64,000 nt of DNA, taken from Halobaculum gomorrense. GTDB lineage: Archaea > Halobacteriota > Halobacteria > Halobacteriales > Haloferacaceae. The stretch's first letter is position 1; each line of letters begins with the position of its first letter. Made by a program: the position numbers and the translations under genes. The stretch is taken from assembly GCF_900129775.1 (NCBI RefSeq), contig NZ_FQWV01000002.1, positions 124,001 to 188,000 of the forward strand, in the 5' to 3' direction. The notes under the pieces are model-generated. The model searched no databases, was not told where the DNA came from, and was given only the letters and a program-made list of their open reading frames with translations. Below are positions 18,243-26,935 of the stretch, in pieces.

Positions 18243-18524
18243 TTACGAGCAGGTCTGGGCGCCGAACAGGGATTTCAGGAAGTCGGGGACGGGCAGCGAG
18301 CCGATCAGGTCGGAGACGAAGTCGGGGACGACGGAGTCGAGGAGGCCGCCGACGAACCCGGGCGGCCCGGCGTCGCCGCTCGGGCCCGCCTCGGCGTTCT
18401 CGCAGTCGTCGATCTGTTTGTCGGTGCCGCCGGGCTGGGCCGCGGCCGCCGCCGGGGCGAGCGCGAGGCCCGCCACGACGAGCAGCGCGGTCAGGAGCCG
18501 GACGGCGCTCGTGTTCGGTCTCAT
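18243..18524 (-). CDS. Small secreted protein, Sec-type signal peptide
   Basis: A 93-residue protein with a clear signal peptide (residues ~8-30, LLTALLVVAGLALAPAAAAA), then a short proline/glycine-rich mature part with CENAEAGPSGDAGPPG and a C-terminal VPDFLKSLFGAQTCS. The two mature cysteines could form a disulfide. Met at 18524 is preferred because it places the signal peptide at the N-terminus; an ATG at 18554 is in frame. No family recognised. Confidence 0.7.
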   Translation of the reverse strand: MRPNTSAVRLLTALLVVAGLALAPAAAAAQPGGTDKQIDDCENAEAGPSGDAGPPGFVGGLLDSVVPDFVSDLIGSLPVPDFLKSLFGAQTCS

Positions 18525-18617
18525 CACGGTCGATCCCACGTCCTGATCGGACAAGAACGCGCACGGCCGAAAACCCGGATTCCGACGGAATGAATCCGGA
18601 TTAAGCCGGCTGTGCGG

Positions 18618-18977
18618 TCATTCGCCGGCGACGGCGGCGCCGTCGGTGCCGTTGCCGGCACGCTCCGCGTTCCGGCCCGCCCGAGAATCGCCACGCGATT
18701 CTCGAACATCGGGCGGGACCGAGCGGACGGCCGTCACCGAGACGTCCGTCACGCCGAACTGCTCGGCGAGCGCGTCGGCGACAGCCTCGCGGTCCTCGCC
18801 GGCGTCGCCGGCGAGCGCGACGGTGGCGTCGGCCTCGACGGTGAGGTCGTTGAGGCCGGGTTGGAGGCCGCGGATGTCGAGGGACTCGACGGCGTCGACC
18901 GCGTCGGCGCGGCGGAGCTTCGATTCGGCACCCTCGGCGAGATTGCCGGGTGCGGCTCTGGACACTGCGATGGTCAT
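18618..18977 (-). CDS. Hypothetical protein with BON-like alternation
   Basis: About 119 residues from MTIAVSRAAPGNLAEG; an upstream ATG at 19013 is possible. A compact alpha/beta part (KLRRADAVDAVESLDIRG, NDLTVEADATVALAG, DALAEQFGVTDVSVTAV) alternates helix and strand in a pattern like short BON- or ferredoxin-like folds. The last ~35 residues are low complexity, and the DNA there contains a 14-base inverted repeat, CGAGAATCGCCACG-like, around 18680-18710. Function unknown; confidence is mainly in its being coding. Confidence 0.5.
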   Translation of the reverse strand: MTIAVSRAAPGNLAEGAESKLRRADAVDAVESLDIRGLQPGLNDLTVEADATVALAGDAGEDREAVADALAEQFGVTDVSVTAVRSVPPDVRESRGDSRAGRNAERAGNGTDGAAVAGE

Positions 18978-19163
18978 GCTGGCGTCGGCCAGTCGATGTC
19001 GGTGGACCGACATAGACTCCCTGCGCGGCTCGAACGCGACTGCGGGCCTTCCCGGGGAGCGGGTCGGCCGCGCGAGCCGGCTGACGGGGTCACGGGGGTC
19101 TGAACGGTAGGTGGAAAACGGCGTCCGCCTCCGCTCGGGTGCGCCCCGAGACGCGTCGCCGGA

Positions 19164-19358
19164 TCACGCGGCGATGGAGACGGACGGTCCGTACACGGAG
19201 GCGATGTTCCCCGCGGCTGCACCCGCACCGATCCCCGCCACATTCGCCTTCGGCGCGGCGAACGCGACACGGACGGCGGCGGGGGCGCCGGCGACCGACC
19301 ACCCGCTCCCGTCGCTACCGTGTCGCGAACGGGGTGTGAGGGTGGTGTGGTCGGTCAT
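19164..19358 (-). CDS. Small Gly/Ala-rich protein, unknown
   Basis: A 64-residue frame beginning MTDHTTLTPRSRHGSDGSG and ending in a glycine/alanine-rich segment (AGIGAGAAAGNIASVYGPS). It is not recognised. Two signals favour expression: a GGAGG six bases before the ATG, and an AT-rich TTAATAATTA element about 35-45 bases upstream on the same strand. A plus-strand frame over the same bases has no such signals. Between 19014 and 19163 nothing is seen. Confidence 0.42.
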   Translation of the reverse strand: MTDHTTLTPRSRHGSDGSGWSVAGAPAAVRVAFAAPKANVAGIGAGAAAGNIASVYGPSVSIAA

Positions 19359-19474
19359 CGGGAGCCTCCGTGGTTCGTCGTATCATCGCCGATGCGGGCG
19401 TAATTATTAATAGTTACTCCGCAGTGACAGCTGTTGGCAAGGGAGCCTCAGCGGGCGAGATTTTCGGCGGAACG

Positions 19475-19483
19475 TTTATCATA
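19475..19483 (+). promoter_or_regulatory. TATA box for the 42-codon ORF and tfb
   Basis: TTTATCATA is centred about 29 bases before the ATG at 19508, the usual archaeal TATA-to-start distance. It is embedded in GTTTATCATAAAC, a near-palindrome. The transcript should begin at or within a few bases of the ATG, so the mRNA would be leaderless and the downstream tfb GTG would be reached only after the short ORF. Confidence 0.6.
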
Positions 19484-19507
19484 AACACCTCGTTGAAAGT
19501 AATCGAA

Positions 19508-19636
19508 ATGCCGGCACGTACGCAGCGGTCCGGGACCGATCAGACCCAGTCGCCCGCCGCAGACCGCGGGGGTACAACTCGGTCGAACGCGGCTGCCGTG
19601 ATCCCGGAAACGGGTTCGACGCGAGCGAGTCAGTGA
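19508..19636 (+). CDS. Leaderless 42-codon ORF coupled to tfb
   Basis: Encodes 42 residues beginning MPARTQRSGTDQTQSP and ending GSTRASQ, hydrophilic and Ser/Thr/Arg-rich, with no known fold. Its stop codon overlaps the GTG start of the TFB gene (GTGA, 19633-19636) in another frame. The TATA box spacing places its ATG at the 5' end of the message. It may be a regulatory leader peptide whose translation controls TFB synthesis, or simply the route to a coupled start. Alternatively it is an N-terminal piece of TFB split by a frameshift, but it contains no zinc-ribbon cysteines. Confidence 0.5.
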   Translation: MPARTQRSGTDQTQSPAADRGGTTRSNAAAVIPETGSTRASQ

Positions 19637-20580
19637 CGACCAGGCGACGCGAGCGCGAGCGTCAAGCCGATCGCGATCTCGAGACGGTCGACCCCGACGA
19701 GGTCGACGAGGACGAACTCATTCGCACCGACGACGGCGAGGTGATGCATGAGCCAACGGGACTCATCGTCGACGAGGACACCGTCGACCGCGGGCCGGAG
19801 TGGCGGGCGTTCAACGCCACCGAGCGCGACCGCAAGAGCCGGGTCGGCTCGCCGATGACCCAGACGATGCACGACAAGGGGCTGACGACGAGCATCGACT
19901 GGCGCAACCGCGACGCCAGCGGCCGACAGCTCTCGGCGGAGAAGCGCTCCCAGATGGAGCGGCTCCGCACGTGGCAAGAGCGGATCCGCACGCAGGACGC
20001 CGGCGAGCGCAACCTCCAGTTCGCGCTCTCGGAGGTCGAGCGGATGTCCTCCGCGCAGGGCGTGCCGAAGTCGGTCCGCGAGGTCGCGTCGATGATCTAC
20101 CGCCGCGCGCTGGAGGAGGATCTGATCCGCGGGCGGTCGATCGAGGCGATGGCGACGGCGAGCCTCTACGCCGCCTGCCGGCAGGAGGGGATCCCCCGCT
20201 CGCTCGATGACTTCGTCGGCGTCGCACGCGTCGAGCGTCGGGAGATCGCCCGGGCATACCGCTACATCTCCGGCGAACTCCGCCTCGCGCTGAAGCCGGT
20301 CGACCCCGCCGGGCACGTCCCGCGGTTCTGCTCGGAGCTGTCGCTGCCCGAGGAGGTGAAGCGCCGCGCTACCCGCATCGTCGACGAGACGACCGCGCAG
20401 GGGCTGCACGCCGGGAAGTCGCCGACGGGGTTCGCCGCGGCGGCGATCTACCTCGCGTCGATGCTCTCGGACGAGAAGCGGACCCAGTCGGAGATCGCGG
20501 ACGTGGCCGACGTGACCGTCGTCACGGTCCGGAACCGGTACAAAGAACAGATGGACGCCGTCGAACTCGGCACGCTCTGA
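19633..20580 (+). CDS. tfb: Transcription factor TFB paralogue with degenerate zinc ribbon
   Basis: A 315-residue TFB, the archaeal TFIIB homologue that bridges TBP-DNA and RNA polymerase. The B-finger/linker core DRGPEWRAF (53-61) and MTQTMHDKGLTTSIDW are intact. Two cyclin repeats follow (~105-200 and ~205-310), with RNLQFALSEVERM, VRGRSIEAMATASLYAA-type helices (read here as IRGRSIEAMATASLYAA) and the C-terminal helix-turn-helix SEIADVADVTVVTVRNRY. The zinc-ribbon segment (residues ~18-45) has no cysteines: the usual second CxxC is replaced by MHEPT before GLIVDED. GTG is the start. Confidence 0.93.
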   Translation: MTTRRRERERQADRDLETVDPDEVDEDELIRTDDGEVMHEPTGLIVDEDTVDRGPEWRAFNATERDRKSRVGSPMTQTMHDKGLTTSIDWRNRDASGRQLSAEKRSQMERLRTWQERIRTQDAGERNLQFALSEVERMSSAQGVPKSVREVASMIYRRALEEDLIRGRSIEAMATASLYAACRQEGIPRSLDDFVGVARVERREIARAYRYISGELRLALKPVDPAGHVPRFCSELSLPEEVKRRATRIVDETTAQGLHAGKSPTGFAAAAIYLASMLSDEKRTQSEIADVADVTVVTVRNRYKEQMDAVELGTL

Positions 20581-20608
20581 CGGCGGCGCAGACGCTCCCG
20601 TTCCTGCC

Positions 20609-20902
20609 CTACTCGCCGTTCATCGGCGACCCGCCGTCGGCCGCGGCCTCTCCCGTCGCGTCGGCCGACGCCGCGGCGTCGCCGGCGAGCGCGCGCGCTC
20701 CGCGGTCGGTGATCCGATAGATCCGCTCGGCGGTCGCCGCCTCAACGAATTCGCGCTGCTCCAGCGTCGCGATCCGCCGCTCCACGAGCGGGATGTGAAG
20801 GCCGGTGTTCGCGGCGATGAGCGCGGGGTAATCGACGCCGCCGTCCCGCAGGTGGCGCAACACGCGCTCGTCCGCGTCGGAGAGATCCGTCGGTGTTCGC
20901 AT
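20609..20902 (-). CDS. Winged-helix DNA-binding protein (PhiH1-repressor type)
   Basis: A 97-residue regulator. LSDADERVLRHLRDGGVDY, then LIAANTGLHIPLVERRIATL (helix-turn-helix), then FVEAATAERIYRITDRG (wing) match the short winged-helix proteins related to the phage PhiH1 repressor in haloarchaea. An Ala/Asp-rich tail of ~25 residues ends it. It reads leftward, away from the M28 peptidase gene. The imperfect palindrome just upstream of its start suggests autoregulation. Confidence 0.8.
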   Translation of the reverse strand: MRTPTDLSDADERVLRHLRDGGVDYPALIAANTGLHIPLVERRIATLEQREFVEAATAERIYRITDRGARALAGDAAASADATGEAAADGGSPMNGE

Positions 20903-20908
20903 CCTCTA

Positions 20909-20923
20909 TGGTATTAGTTACCA
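20909..20923. promoter_or_regulatory. Imperfect palindrome at the wHTH gene promoter
   Basis: TGGTATTAGTTACCA is an inverted repeat with five of six arm positions paired around a TAG centre, starting seven bases before the repressor ATG. On the minus strand it overlaps the AT-rich TAACTAATACC, which would be near the transcription start. A dimeric winged-helix repressor could bind here; binding is inferred. Confidence 0.4.
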
Positions 20924-21027
20924 CAATACATGAACCTGTCGGGGCGGTCCCGGACGGTCCTGCGGAATCGCCAGCCTGTTGGGCCGGGACCCGGTGACTC
21001 AAGGGGGTCGCAGCGAACTCACGGCCA

Positions 21028-22377
21028 ATGCGACTGTCGAACGCGGCCGTGGGAGACGCACAGACGAGCGGGTTCGCGTGGGACGTGCTCACCGATCTGG
21101 TCGACGTGGGCAACCGGATGGCCGGACAGGCGGGCGAACGACGGGGCGCTGAGGTCGTGCGCGACGCCTTCGAGCGCGCCGGCGCCCGCGAGACCCGGCT
21201 CAAGGTGTTCGAGATCCCCGGCTGGTGGCGCGGGTCCTCGTCGCTGACGGTCCACGACCCGCACGAGCGAACCCATGACGGGCAGCAGGACGTGCTCGCG
21301 CTCCCCGGCTGCCCGGCGGGCGAGGCGACGGGGCGCGTCGTCGACGTGGGCGACGGCACCTACGAGGAGTTCGAGGAGAAGGCCGACGAGCTCGACGGCG
21401 CCGTCGCGATGGCCTCCTCGGCGACGCCGGAGTCGGTGGACCGGTGGATCCACCGGATGGAGAAGTACGTCAACGCCGCCGACCACGGCGCCGTCGCGTT
21501 CGTCTTCCGCAACCACGTCGAGGGGTCGGTCCCCCCGACCGGCGAGGTCGGCTACCACGAGCGCCCGGGGCCGATCCCCGCCGTCGGCGTCTCCCGGGAG
21601 GTCGGCGAGCGGCTCGCCCGGTACGCCGAGGAGGACTGCGAGGCGACCGTCTCGGTCGAGTGCCGCAACGAGCCAACGACCTCGGTCAACGCCGAGGCGG
21701 AGGTCGGCCCCGACACCGACGAACACGTGCTCGTCACCGCGCACGTCGACGCCCACGACATCGCCGACGGCGCCAACGACAACGGCGCGGGCTCGGCGCT
21801 GGTCGCGGAGGTGGCTCGGCTCCTCTCGCGCGAGGACGTTGACCTCGACACCCGCGTGCGGCTCATCACCTTCGGCTCCGAGGAGATCGGGCTGTGGGGC
21901 GCGTACCACTGCGCGGAGACCACCGACCTCGACGACCTGCGGTGCGTCGTCAACCTCGACGGCGCGTGTAGCTCCCGGAACCTCAGGGTGGGGACGAACG
22001 GCTTCGAGGCGATGGGCGCGGTGTTCGAGGCGGTGACCGACGACCTCGACGCCACGCTCTCGACCGACGACACGATCTCTCCGCACGGCGACCAGTGGGC
22101 GTTCGTGCAGGAGGGCGTCCCCGCCGTGATCACTTCGACCACGTCCGAGCGGTCCGGCCGCGGCTGGGGACACACCCACGCCGACACGCTGGATAAGCTC
22201 GACTCCCGCGATCTGCGCGACGTGGCCGTCCAAGTCGCCGAGGCCGCCGCGCGGTTCGCGTCCGACGATGTTGACACGCAACACAAGAGCCGTCAGGAAC
22301 TGCGTGACGCCATCGACCAGGGGTACGAACAGGAGCTGCGGATGGGCGGCCGCTGGCCGTACGACGACTTGGAATAG
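21028..22377 (+). CDS. M28 family zinc metallopeptidase with PA domain
   Basis: A 449-residue aminopeptidase-type enzyme. The co-catalytic zinc ligands are visible: TAHVDAHD (His239), DGANDNGAG (Asp251), FGSEEIGLWG (Glu285-286), NLDGAC (Asp311) and GHTHADTLDK for the last histidine. Residues ~95-215 form an inserted protease-associated domain, as in M28 exopeptidases. No signal peptide is visible, so it is probably cytosolic and may finish peptides brought in by the importer encoded from 23.2 kb. A M28 carboxypeptidase is an alternative. Confidence 0.92.
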   Translation: MRLSNAAVGDAQTSGFAWDVLTDLVDVGNRMAGQAGERRGAEVVRDAFERAGARETRLKVFEIPGWWRGSSSLTVHDPHERTHDGQQDVLALPGCPAGEATGRVVDVGDGTYEEFEEKADELDGAVAMASSATPESVDRWIHRMEKYVNAADHGAVAFVFRNHVEGSVPPTGEVGYHERPGPIPAVGVSREVGERLARYAEEDCEATVSVECRNEPTTSVNAEAEVGPDTDEHVLVTAHVDAHDIADGANDNGAGSALVAEVARLLSREDVDLDTRVRLITFGSEEIGLWGAYHCAETTDLDDLRCVVNLDGACSSRNLRVGTNGFEAMGAVFEAVTDDLDATLSTDDTISPHGDQWAFVQEGVPAVITSTTSERSGRGWGHTHADTLDKLDSRDLRDVAVQVAEAAARFASDDVDTQHKSRQELRDAIDQGYEQELRMGGRWPYDDLE

Positions 22378-22424
22378 CCCACACTGGCGGCCCGTTCGGG
22401 CCGCGTGCTCCGGTCGCCGCGTCC

Positions 22425-23159
22425 CTACTGCGGCCCGGCGTCGAGAAACTCGCCGAGGTCGTCCATCACCTTCCCCTCGGCGCGCGCGAGGTGCTCCCAC
22501 GCCGTCGTCGTCCCGACGCCGAGTTCGTCGGCGACGTCCTCCACGCCGGCGTCCTTCTCGTGGCCGTAATACCCCGCCCTGATCGCCGTCGCGAGCGCCT
22601 CGCGCTGGCGTTGGGTGAGGTCGTGGAGGGCCCCGACCTGCTCGAACCGCGACGAGGGTTCGAGTTCGCGGGTGTCGACCTGCCGGACGAGTCGCACGTC
22701 GTTGCCGCGCGATTCGAGCGCCTCGATGATCGTCGAGAGATCGTCGCCTTCCTCCAGGTACAGCGTCCAGCGTTCCCACCCGCCGGTGATCACCGTTCCC
22801 GTGCGGTAGTGCACGCCGAGTTCGGCGAACTGCTCTGCGATGCTGTCCCACTCGCGGGCGTTGAACGTCAGCGCGACGAAGACGGTCGGCTCGCCTAACG
22901 GAGTCACCGGCTCGGCGGCGACGATCGGGTCGCCGTCGCGGAAGTCGTCGATGAACTTCGGCACGGTCTCGGGGTCGCCGCTCACCTCGATTATCCGCTT
23001 GCGTTCGGTCGTTCGGCCCGTCATCGACGACACCGACCGCATCGTCACGCTGGGGTAGCGCTCGGACACTCGGCACTCCGGTTGCCCGTTGTGTTTGACC
23101 TTCAGCGTCACCTCTCGCATTCGGTCGCTCATCCGCTCGGTTCCAGTCTCCTCGGCCAT
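22425..23159 (-). CDS. HTH-10 (Bat-type) transcriptional regulator
   Basis: A 244-residue regulator of the haloarchaeal bacterio-opsin-activator-like group. The N-terminal sensor half contains an alpha/beta domain (TVFVALTFNAREWDSIAEQF, GVHYRTGTVITGGWERWTLY). The C-terminal HTH_10 domain has LTQRQREALATAIRAGYYGH and VEDVADELGVGTTTAWEHLARAE, the typical helix-turn-helix. A second Met at residue 10 is another possible start. The gene is divergent from the peptide importer with only 54 bases between, making it a candidate local regulator of that operon. Confidence 0.88.
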   Translation of the reverse strand: MAEETGTERMSDRMREVTLKVKHNGQPECRVSERYPSVTMRSVSSMTGRTTERKRIIEVSGDPETVPKFIDDFRDGDPIVAAEPVTPLGEPTVFVALTFNAREWDSIAEQFAELGVHYRTGTVITGGWERWTLYLEEGDDLSTIIEALESRGNDVRLVRQVDTRELEPSSRFEQVGALHDLTQRQREALATAIRAGYYGHEKDAGVEDVADELGVGTTTAWEHLARAEGKVMDDLGEFLDAGPQ

Positions 23160-23213
23160 GGCCCAAATCTATTCGGGGTCATCTTGAACCCGTCGACTGT
23201 GCTTGTGTGTCAC

Positions 23214-24896
23214 ATGGATCCGGAACCGGAAAACGAAGAAGAGTTCACTGACGAAGCACTGAGTGGGCCGGTCGTCGACCGGCGCACGACCACCGCCCTG
23301 CTGAGCGCGGCGGGGCTGGGAGCACTGGCCGGCTGTACGAGCGGTGACTCGGGCCAGTCGACCACTACCAGCGGGTCTGGTGACGGCACCGCTGGAGAGA
23401 CGGACACGCCCAAGCCGGAGACGAAGCAAGGCGGCCGCCTGAAGGCCGGCTGGTTCACGGGCAGTATCGACGTGCTGGACCCGCCGTACATCAGCGTCGG
23501 CCAGTACTTCCAGGTGGCGGCGAACATCTTCAACGGCCTCGTCACGCTGAAGAAGGACCTCACCGTCCGCGGCGACCTCGCCAAGGACTGGGAGGTCACG
23601 AACGGCGGGAAGACGTTCACCTTCCAACTGCGCGAGGGCGTCACCTTCCACAACGGGACGGAGTTCACCGCCGAGGACGTGCGCTACACGATCAACCGCA
23701 CCATCTCGAAGGAGACGCCCGCCGCGCCGAAGCTGTCGACGCTGGAACCCGTCGACGAGGGCGGCGTCGTCGTCGAGGACGACTACACGGTGACGCTCAA
23801 CTTCGAGAAGGCGATGGCCCCGGCGCTCATCTACCTCACCCGGGGTCCCGGCCGTGCGGCGACTATCGTCTGCAAGGAGGCGATCGAAGAGATGGGCGCG
23901 GAGGCGTACAAGACCTCCCCGGTCGGCACCGGTCCGTTCAAAGTCGCCAACCACGACGTGGGGTCGGAGCTGAAACTCGACGCCTACGACGACTACTTCG
24001 CCACCGACGAGGAGGGGACGCAGCTCCCCTACCTCGACGGGGTCGACATCACGCCGATCCCGGAGGCGGCCCAGGTCGTCAACGCGCTGAAGGCGGGCGA
24101 CATCCACTTCTCGAACCTCGTGCCCCTGCAGAACGTCTCGCAGGTCGAGAAGGCGAACGAGGTGAAGAAGCTGCAGGCACCCGGTGTCAACTGGCTCGGA
24201 CTGGCGATGAACCAGAAGCGCGAACCGTTCGCCTCGAAGAAAGCGCGTCGGGGGATCGCGAAGGTGATCGACAACGAGGCCTACGTCGACACCGCCTACT
24301 TCGGCAACGCGCTCCCGGCGAAGGGCCCGATCAACAAGGCGACCGGCTGGGTCTGGCGCGAGGACAAGCCGGACGACCAGGCGTACGCCCCGGAGGAGGG
24401 CAAACAGCTCCTCGAGGAGGCGGGTGCCGACGGTGCCAGCTTCTCCATCCTGACGACGAAGGGGAGCCTCCGCGCGGCGAAGGCGATGCGCCAGCAGTTC
24501 ACCAGCGCCGGCCTGGACGTCGACATCGAACAGGTCACTTCCTCGACGTACTGGGACCGCTACGCCAAACTGGACTACGACGTGACTATCTCCGGCTCCG
24601 TCGGCGACCCCGACCCCGACCAGTCGCTGTGGAACTTCTACCGGTCGGACGGCCCCTGGAACTGGGTCGCATACGAGGACGAGGACGTGAACCAGTGGCT
24701 CGCCGACCAGCGCCGGGCGCTGGATCGGGACAAGCGCGCTGACATCCTCCACAAGATCGAAGACCGCCTCATCGCGGACGTCCCGCACGTGTACCTCTCG
24801 CACCGCGACGACATCGCTGCCCGCCGGCCGACGGTGAAGGGGTTCACTCACATCCCCTACATGCGTAACTTCCACACCGTCTACCTCGACGAGTGA
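23214..24896 (+). CDS. Dipeptide/oligopeptide ABC transporter substrate-binding lipoprotein
   Basis: A 560-residue extracytoplasmic binding protein of the SBP_bac_5 family. The N-terminus has a Tat motif (VVDRRTTTALLS) and lipobox ALAGC (Cys41), so it is folded, exported and lipid-anchored. A Gly/Ser/Thr spacer follows, then GDLAKDWEVTNGGKTFTFQLREG-type family sequence (shown here in parts: GDLAKDWEV, FTFQLREGVTFHNG). ATG at 23214 is chosen because it puts the Tat motif at the N-terminus. It is the first gene of a five-gene importer operon with one- to four-base overlaps. Confidence 0.95.
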   Translation: MDPEPENEEEFTDEALSGPVVDRRTTTALLSAAGLGALAGCTSGDSGQSTTTSGSGDGTAGETDTPKPETKQGGRLKAGWFTGSIDVLDPPYISVGQYFQVAANIFNGLVTLKKDLTVRGDLAKDWEVTNGGKTFTFQLREGVTFHNGTEFTAEDVRYTINRTISKETPAAPKLSTLEPVDEGGVVVEDDYTVTLNFEKAMAPALIYLTRGPGRAATIVCKEAIEEMGAEAYKTSPVGTGPFKVANHDVGSELKLDAYDDYFATDEEGTQLPYLDGVDITPIPEAAQVVNALKAGDIHFSNLVPLQNVSQVEKANEVKKLQAPGVNWLGLAMNQKREPFASKKARRGIAKVIDNEAYVDTAYFGNALPAKGPINKATGWVWREDKPDDQAYAPEEGKQLLEEAGADGASFSILTTKGSLRAAKAMRQQFTSAGLDVDIEQVTSSTYWDRYAKLDYDVTISGSVGDPDPDQSLWNFYRSDGPWNWVAYEDEDVNQWLADQRRALDRDKRADILHKIEDRLIADVPHVYLSHRDDIAARRPTVKGFTHIPYMRNFHTVYLDE

Positions 24897-25852
24897 TGTG
24901 GCGGTACATCGCGAAGCGCGTCGCCCATGCCGTCTTCGTGATGTGGCTAGTGGCGACGACGGTGTTCTTCGGGCTCCGGTTCGTGCCGGGCGGACCGGTA
25001 CGGGCGATGCTCGGACAGGAGGCGACCCCGGAAGCGGTCGCGGCGTTGCGCGCGGAACTCGGGCTCGACCGTCCGCTCCCAGTCCAATACATCGACTGGA
25101 TGACCGACCTCGTCGTGCTCGACCTCGGTCGGAGCATCACGTCGAGCACCAAGGTTTCCGCGCTCATCGCCGAAGCCGCGCCAAAGACGCTCTCAATCGC
25201 GTTCATCGGCGTCATGCTCGGGCTCGCAATCGCCATCCCCGCGGGTGTGCTCGGCGCGACTCGTCGCAACGAGCTGGCGGACTACGCGGCGACGCTCGCG
25301 GCGTTCGTCGGCATCTCGATGCCCGCGTTCTTCGTGGGGATCCTGCTGGCCATCGTCTTCGGCGTCTGGCTCGGGTGGCTCCCGGTCCTGGGATACGTCC
25401 CGATCTCGGAGGGCGTCGTCCCCTGGCTCGAACACCTGCTGTTGCCAAGCATCGCCGTTGGGCTGCCGTACGCCGCGGGGGTCACCCGGATGATGCGATC
25501 GTCGCTCATCGAGACGCTTGACGAGGGGTACATGCGCACCGCGCTCGCCAAGGGCGTCTCTTCCCGGACGCAACTGTACAAGCACGCGATGCAGAACGCG
25601 CTCATCCCCGTCGTCACGATCGCGGGTATCCAACTCGCGCTCGTGCTCGGGGGGAGCGTCACCGTCGAGATCGTCTTCGGTATCCAGGGGCTCGGTCGGT
25701 TGCTCGTCAACTCGATCCTCGAACGCAACTACCCGGTGACGCAGGTCACTATCTTGCTGATCTCCGGGGTCTTCGTCTTCATGAACCTGCTCGTCGACAT
25801 CGTCTACACCGCGATCGACCCGCGCATCCGCTACGGGGGTGAGGCGGCGTGA
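24896..25852 (+). CDS. dppB: Peptide ABC transporter permease (DppB type)
   Basis: About 318 residues, six helices. It begins MWRYIAKRVAHAVFVMW and has the long external loop after helix 1 (PGGPVRAMLGQEATPEAV) and ELGLDRPLPVQYIDW characteristic of DppB/OppB. The EAA-like cytoplasmic motif is YMRTALAKGVSSRTQLYKHA, which contacts the ATPases. The ATG at 24896 overlaps the previous stop by one base (TGATG); GTG three bases earlier is possible. Confidence 0.94.
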   Translation: MWRYIAKRVAHAVFVMWLVATTVFFGLRFVPGGPVRAMLGQEATPEAVAALRAELGLDRPLPVQYIDWMTDLVVLDLGRSITSSTKVSALIAEAAPKTLSIAFIGVMLGLAIAIPAGVLGATRRNELADYAATLAAFVGISMPAFFVGILLAIVFGVWLGWLPVLGYVPISEGVVPWLEHLLLPSIAVGLPYAAGVTRMMRSSLIETLDEGYMRTALAKGVSSRTQLYKHAMQNALIPVVTIAGIQLALVLGGSVTVEIVFGIQGLGRLLVNSILERNYPVTQVTILLISGVFVFMNLLVDIVYTAIDPRIRYGGEAA

Positions 25853-26934
25853 CCGAACGCGACGCCGACGCCCGTCCCGAGGCGGACGCGTCCGCACAGC
25901 CGACCGACCACCCGCCCCGCGCCGACGGCGGGACCGAGACGTCCGACGGGGGCGTCGCCGACACGACCTTCGGCACCCGCCGCGGAGAGTTCGGCGTCGG
26001 CGAGGTCCCTCCGGAGTACGAGACCGAATCGACCGTTGAAGAACACCGATCGACGCTCGAGCGGATCGTCCGGACGCTCCGGCGAGACCGGCTCGCGCTC
26101 GCGGGCGCTATCTTCGTGCTCCTGTTCGTCGTCGTCGCCGTGTTCGCGCCGTACGTCGCGCCGCACGGCCCCGAGGAGACCTTCGGGCTCATGAAGCCGC
26201 CGCTGAGCGAGTCCGTCGGCGACTTCGACGGCGACGGGCAGACCGAGACGGTGACGCACTACCTCGGCACCGACTCCTTCGGCCACGACCTGCTCACGCG
26301 GATCATCTACGGGGCGCGCGTCTCGCTTCTCGTCGCGCTGGCGACCGTCGGAGTCGCGTTCTCCATCGGGACGACGCTCGGCATCGTCGCCGGCTACTAC
26401 GGGGGCTGGATCGACAGCGTGATCATGCGGTACGTCGACTTCCAGTGGGCGTTCCCGGAGATCATCCTCGGGGTCGGCATCATCGCGGTGATGGGCGGCC
26501 TCGGCGTCGTGAACGTGGTGCTTGCAATCGGTATCGCGTTCATCGACGACTTCGCCCGGATAATTCGCGGGGAGGTGCTCTCGATACGCGAGGAAGAGTA
26601 CATCACCGCCGCCCGGGCCGTCGGGATGGGCGACCTCCGCATCATGTTCAAGGAGATGGTTCCGAACGCGATCGCCCCCCTGATCGTCCAGGCGACGCTG
26701 ATGATCCCGCTCGCCATCCTCGCGGAGGCGGGCCTCTCGTTCCTGGGGCTGGGCGTGAAGCCCACGACCCCGACGTGGGGTCTGCTCATCTCCGACGGGC
26801 GGCAGTTCATCTCGCGAGCCCCGTGGATCTCCGTGATACCCGGGCTGGCGATCATGCTCGTCGTGCTCGCGTTCAACACGCTCGGGGACGGCCTGCGCGA
26901 CGCGTTCGACATCAGCCAGTCGGAGGTGGAGTGA
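25849..26934 (+). CDS. dppC: Peptide ABC transporter permease (DppC type)
   Basis: A 361-residue permease. An acidic, proline/asparagine-poor N-terminal tail (~70 residues) precedes helix 1 (LALAGAIFVLLFVVVAVFAP). HYLGTDSFGHDLLTRIIYG is the classic DppC/OppC signature, and EYITAARAVGMGDLRIMFKE the EAA loop. There is a short Asp-rich insert (SVGDFDGDGQTETV) resembling a calcium-loop sequence within the external segment. GTG start overlaps the dppB stop by four bases. Confidence 0.94.
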   Translation: MTERDADARPEADASAQPTDHPPRADGGTETSDGGVADTTFGTRRGEFGVGEVPPEYETESTVEEHRSTLERIVRTLRRDRLALAGAIFVLLFVVVAVFAPYVAPHGPEETFGLMKPPLSESVGDFDGDGQTETVTHYLGTDSFGHDLLTRIIYGARVSLLVALATVGVAFSIGTTLGIVAGYYGGWIDSVIMRYVDFQWAFPEIILGVGIIAVMGGLGVVNVVLAIGIAFIDDFARIIRGEVLSIREEEYITAARAVGMGDLRIMFKEMVPNAIAPLIVQATLMIPLAILAEAGLSFLGLGVKPTTPTWGLLISDGRQFISRAPWISVIPGLAIMLVVLAFNTLGDGLRDAFDISQSEVE

Positions 26935-26935
26935 C

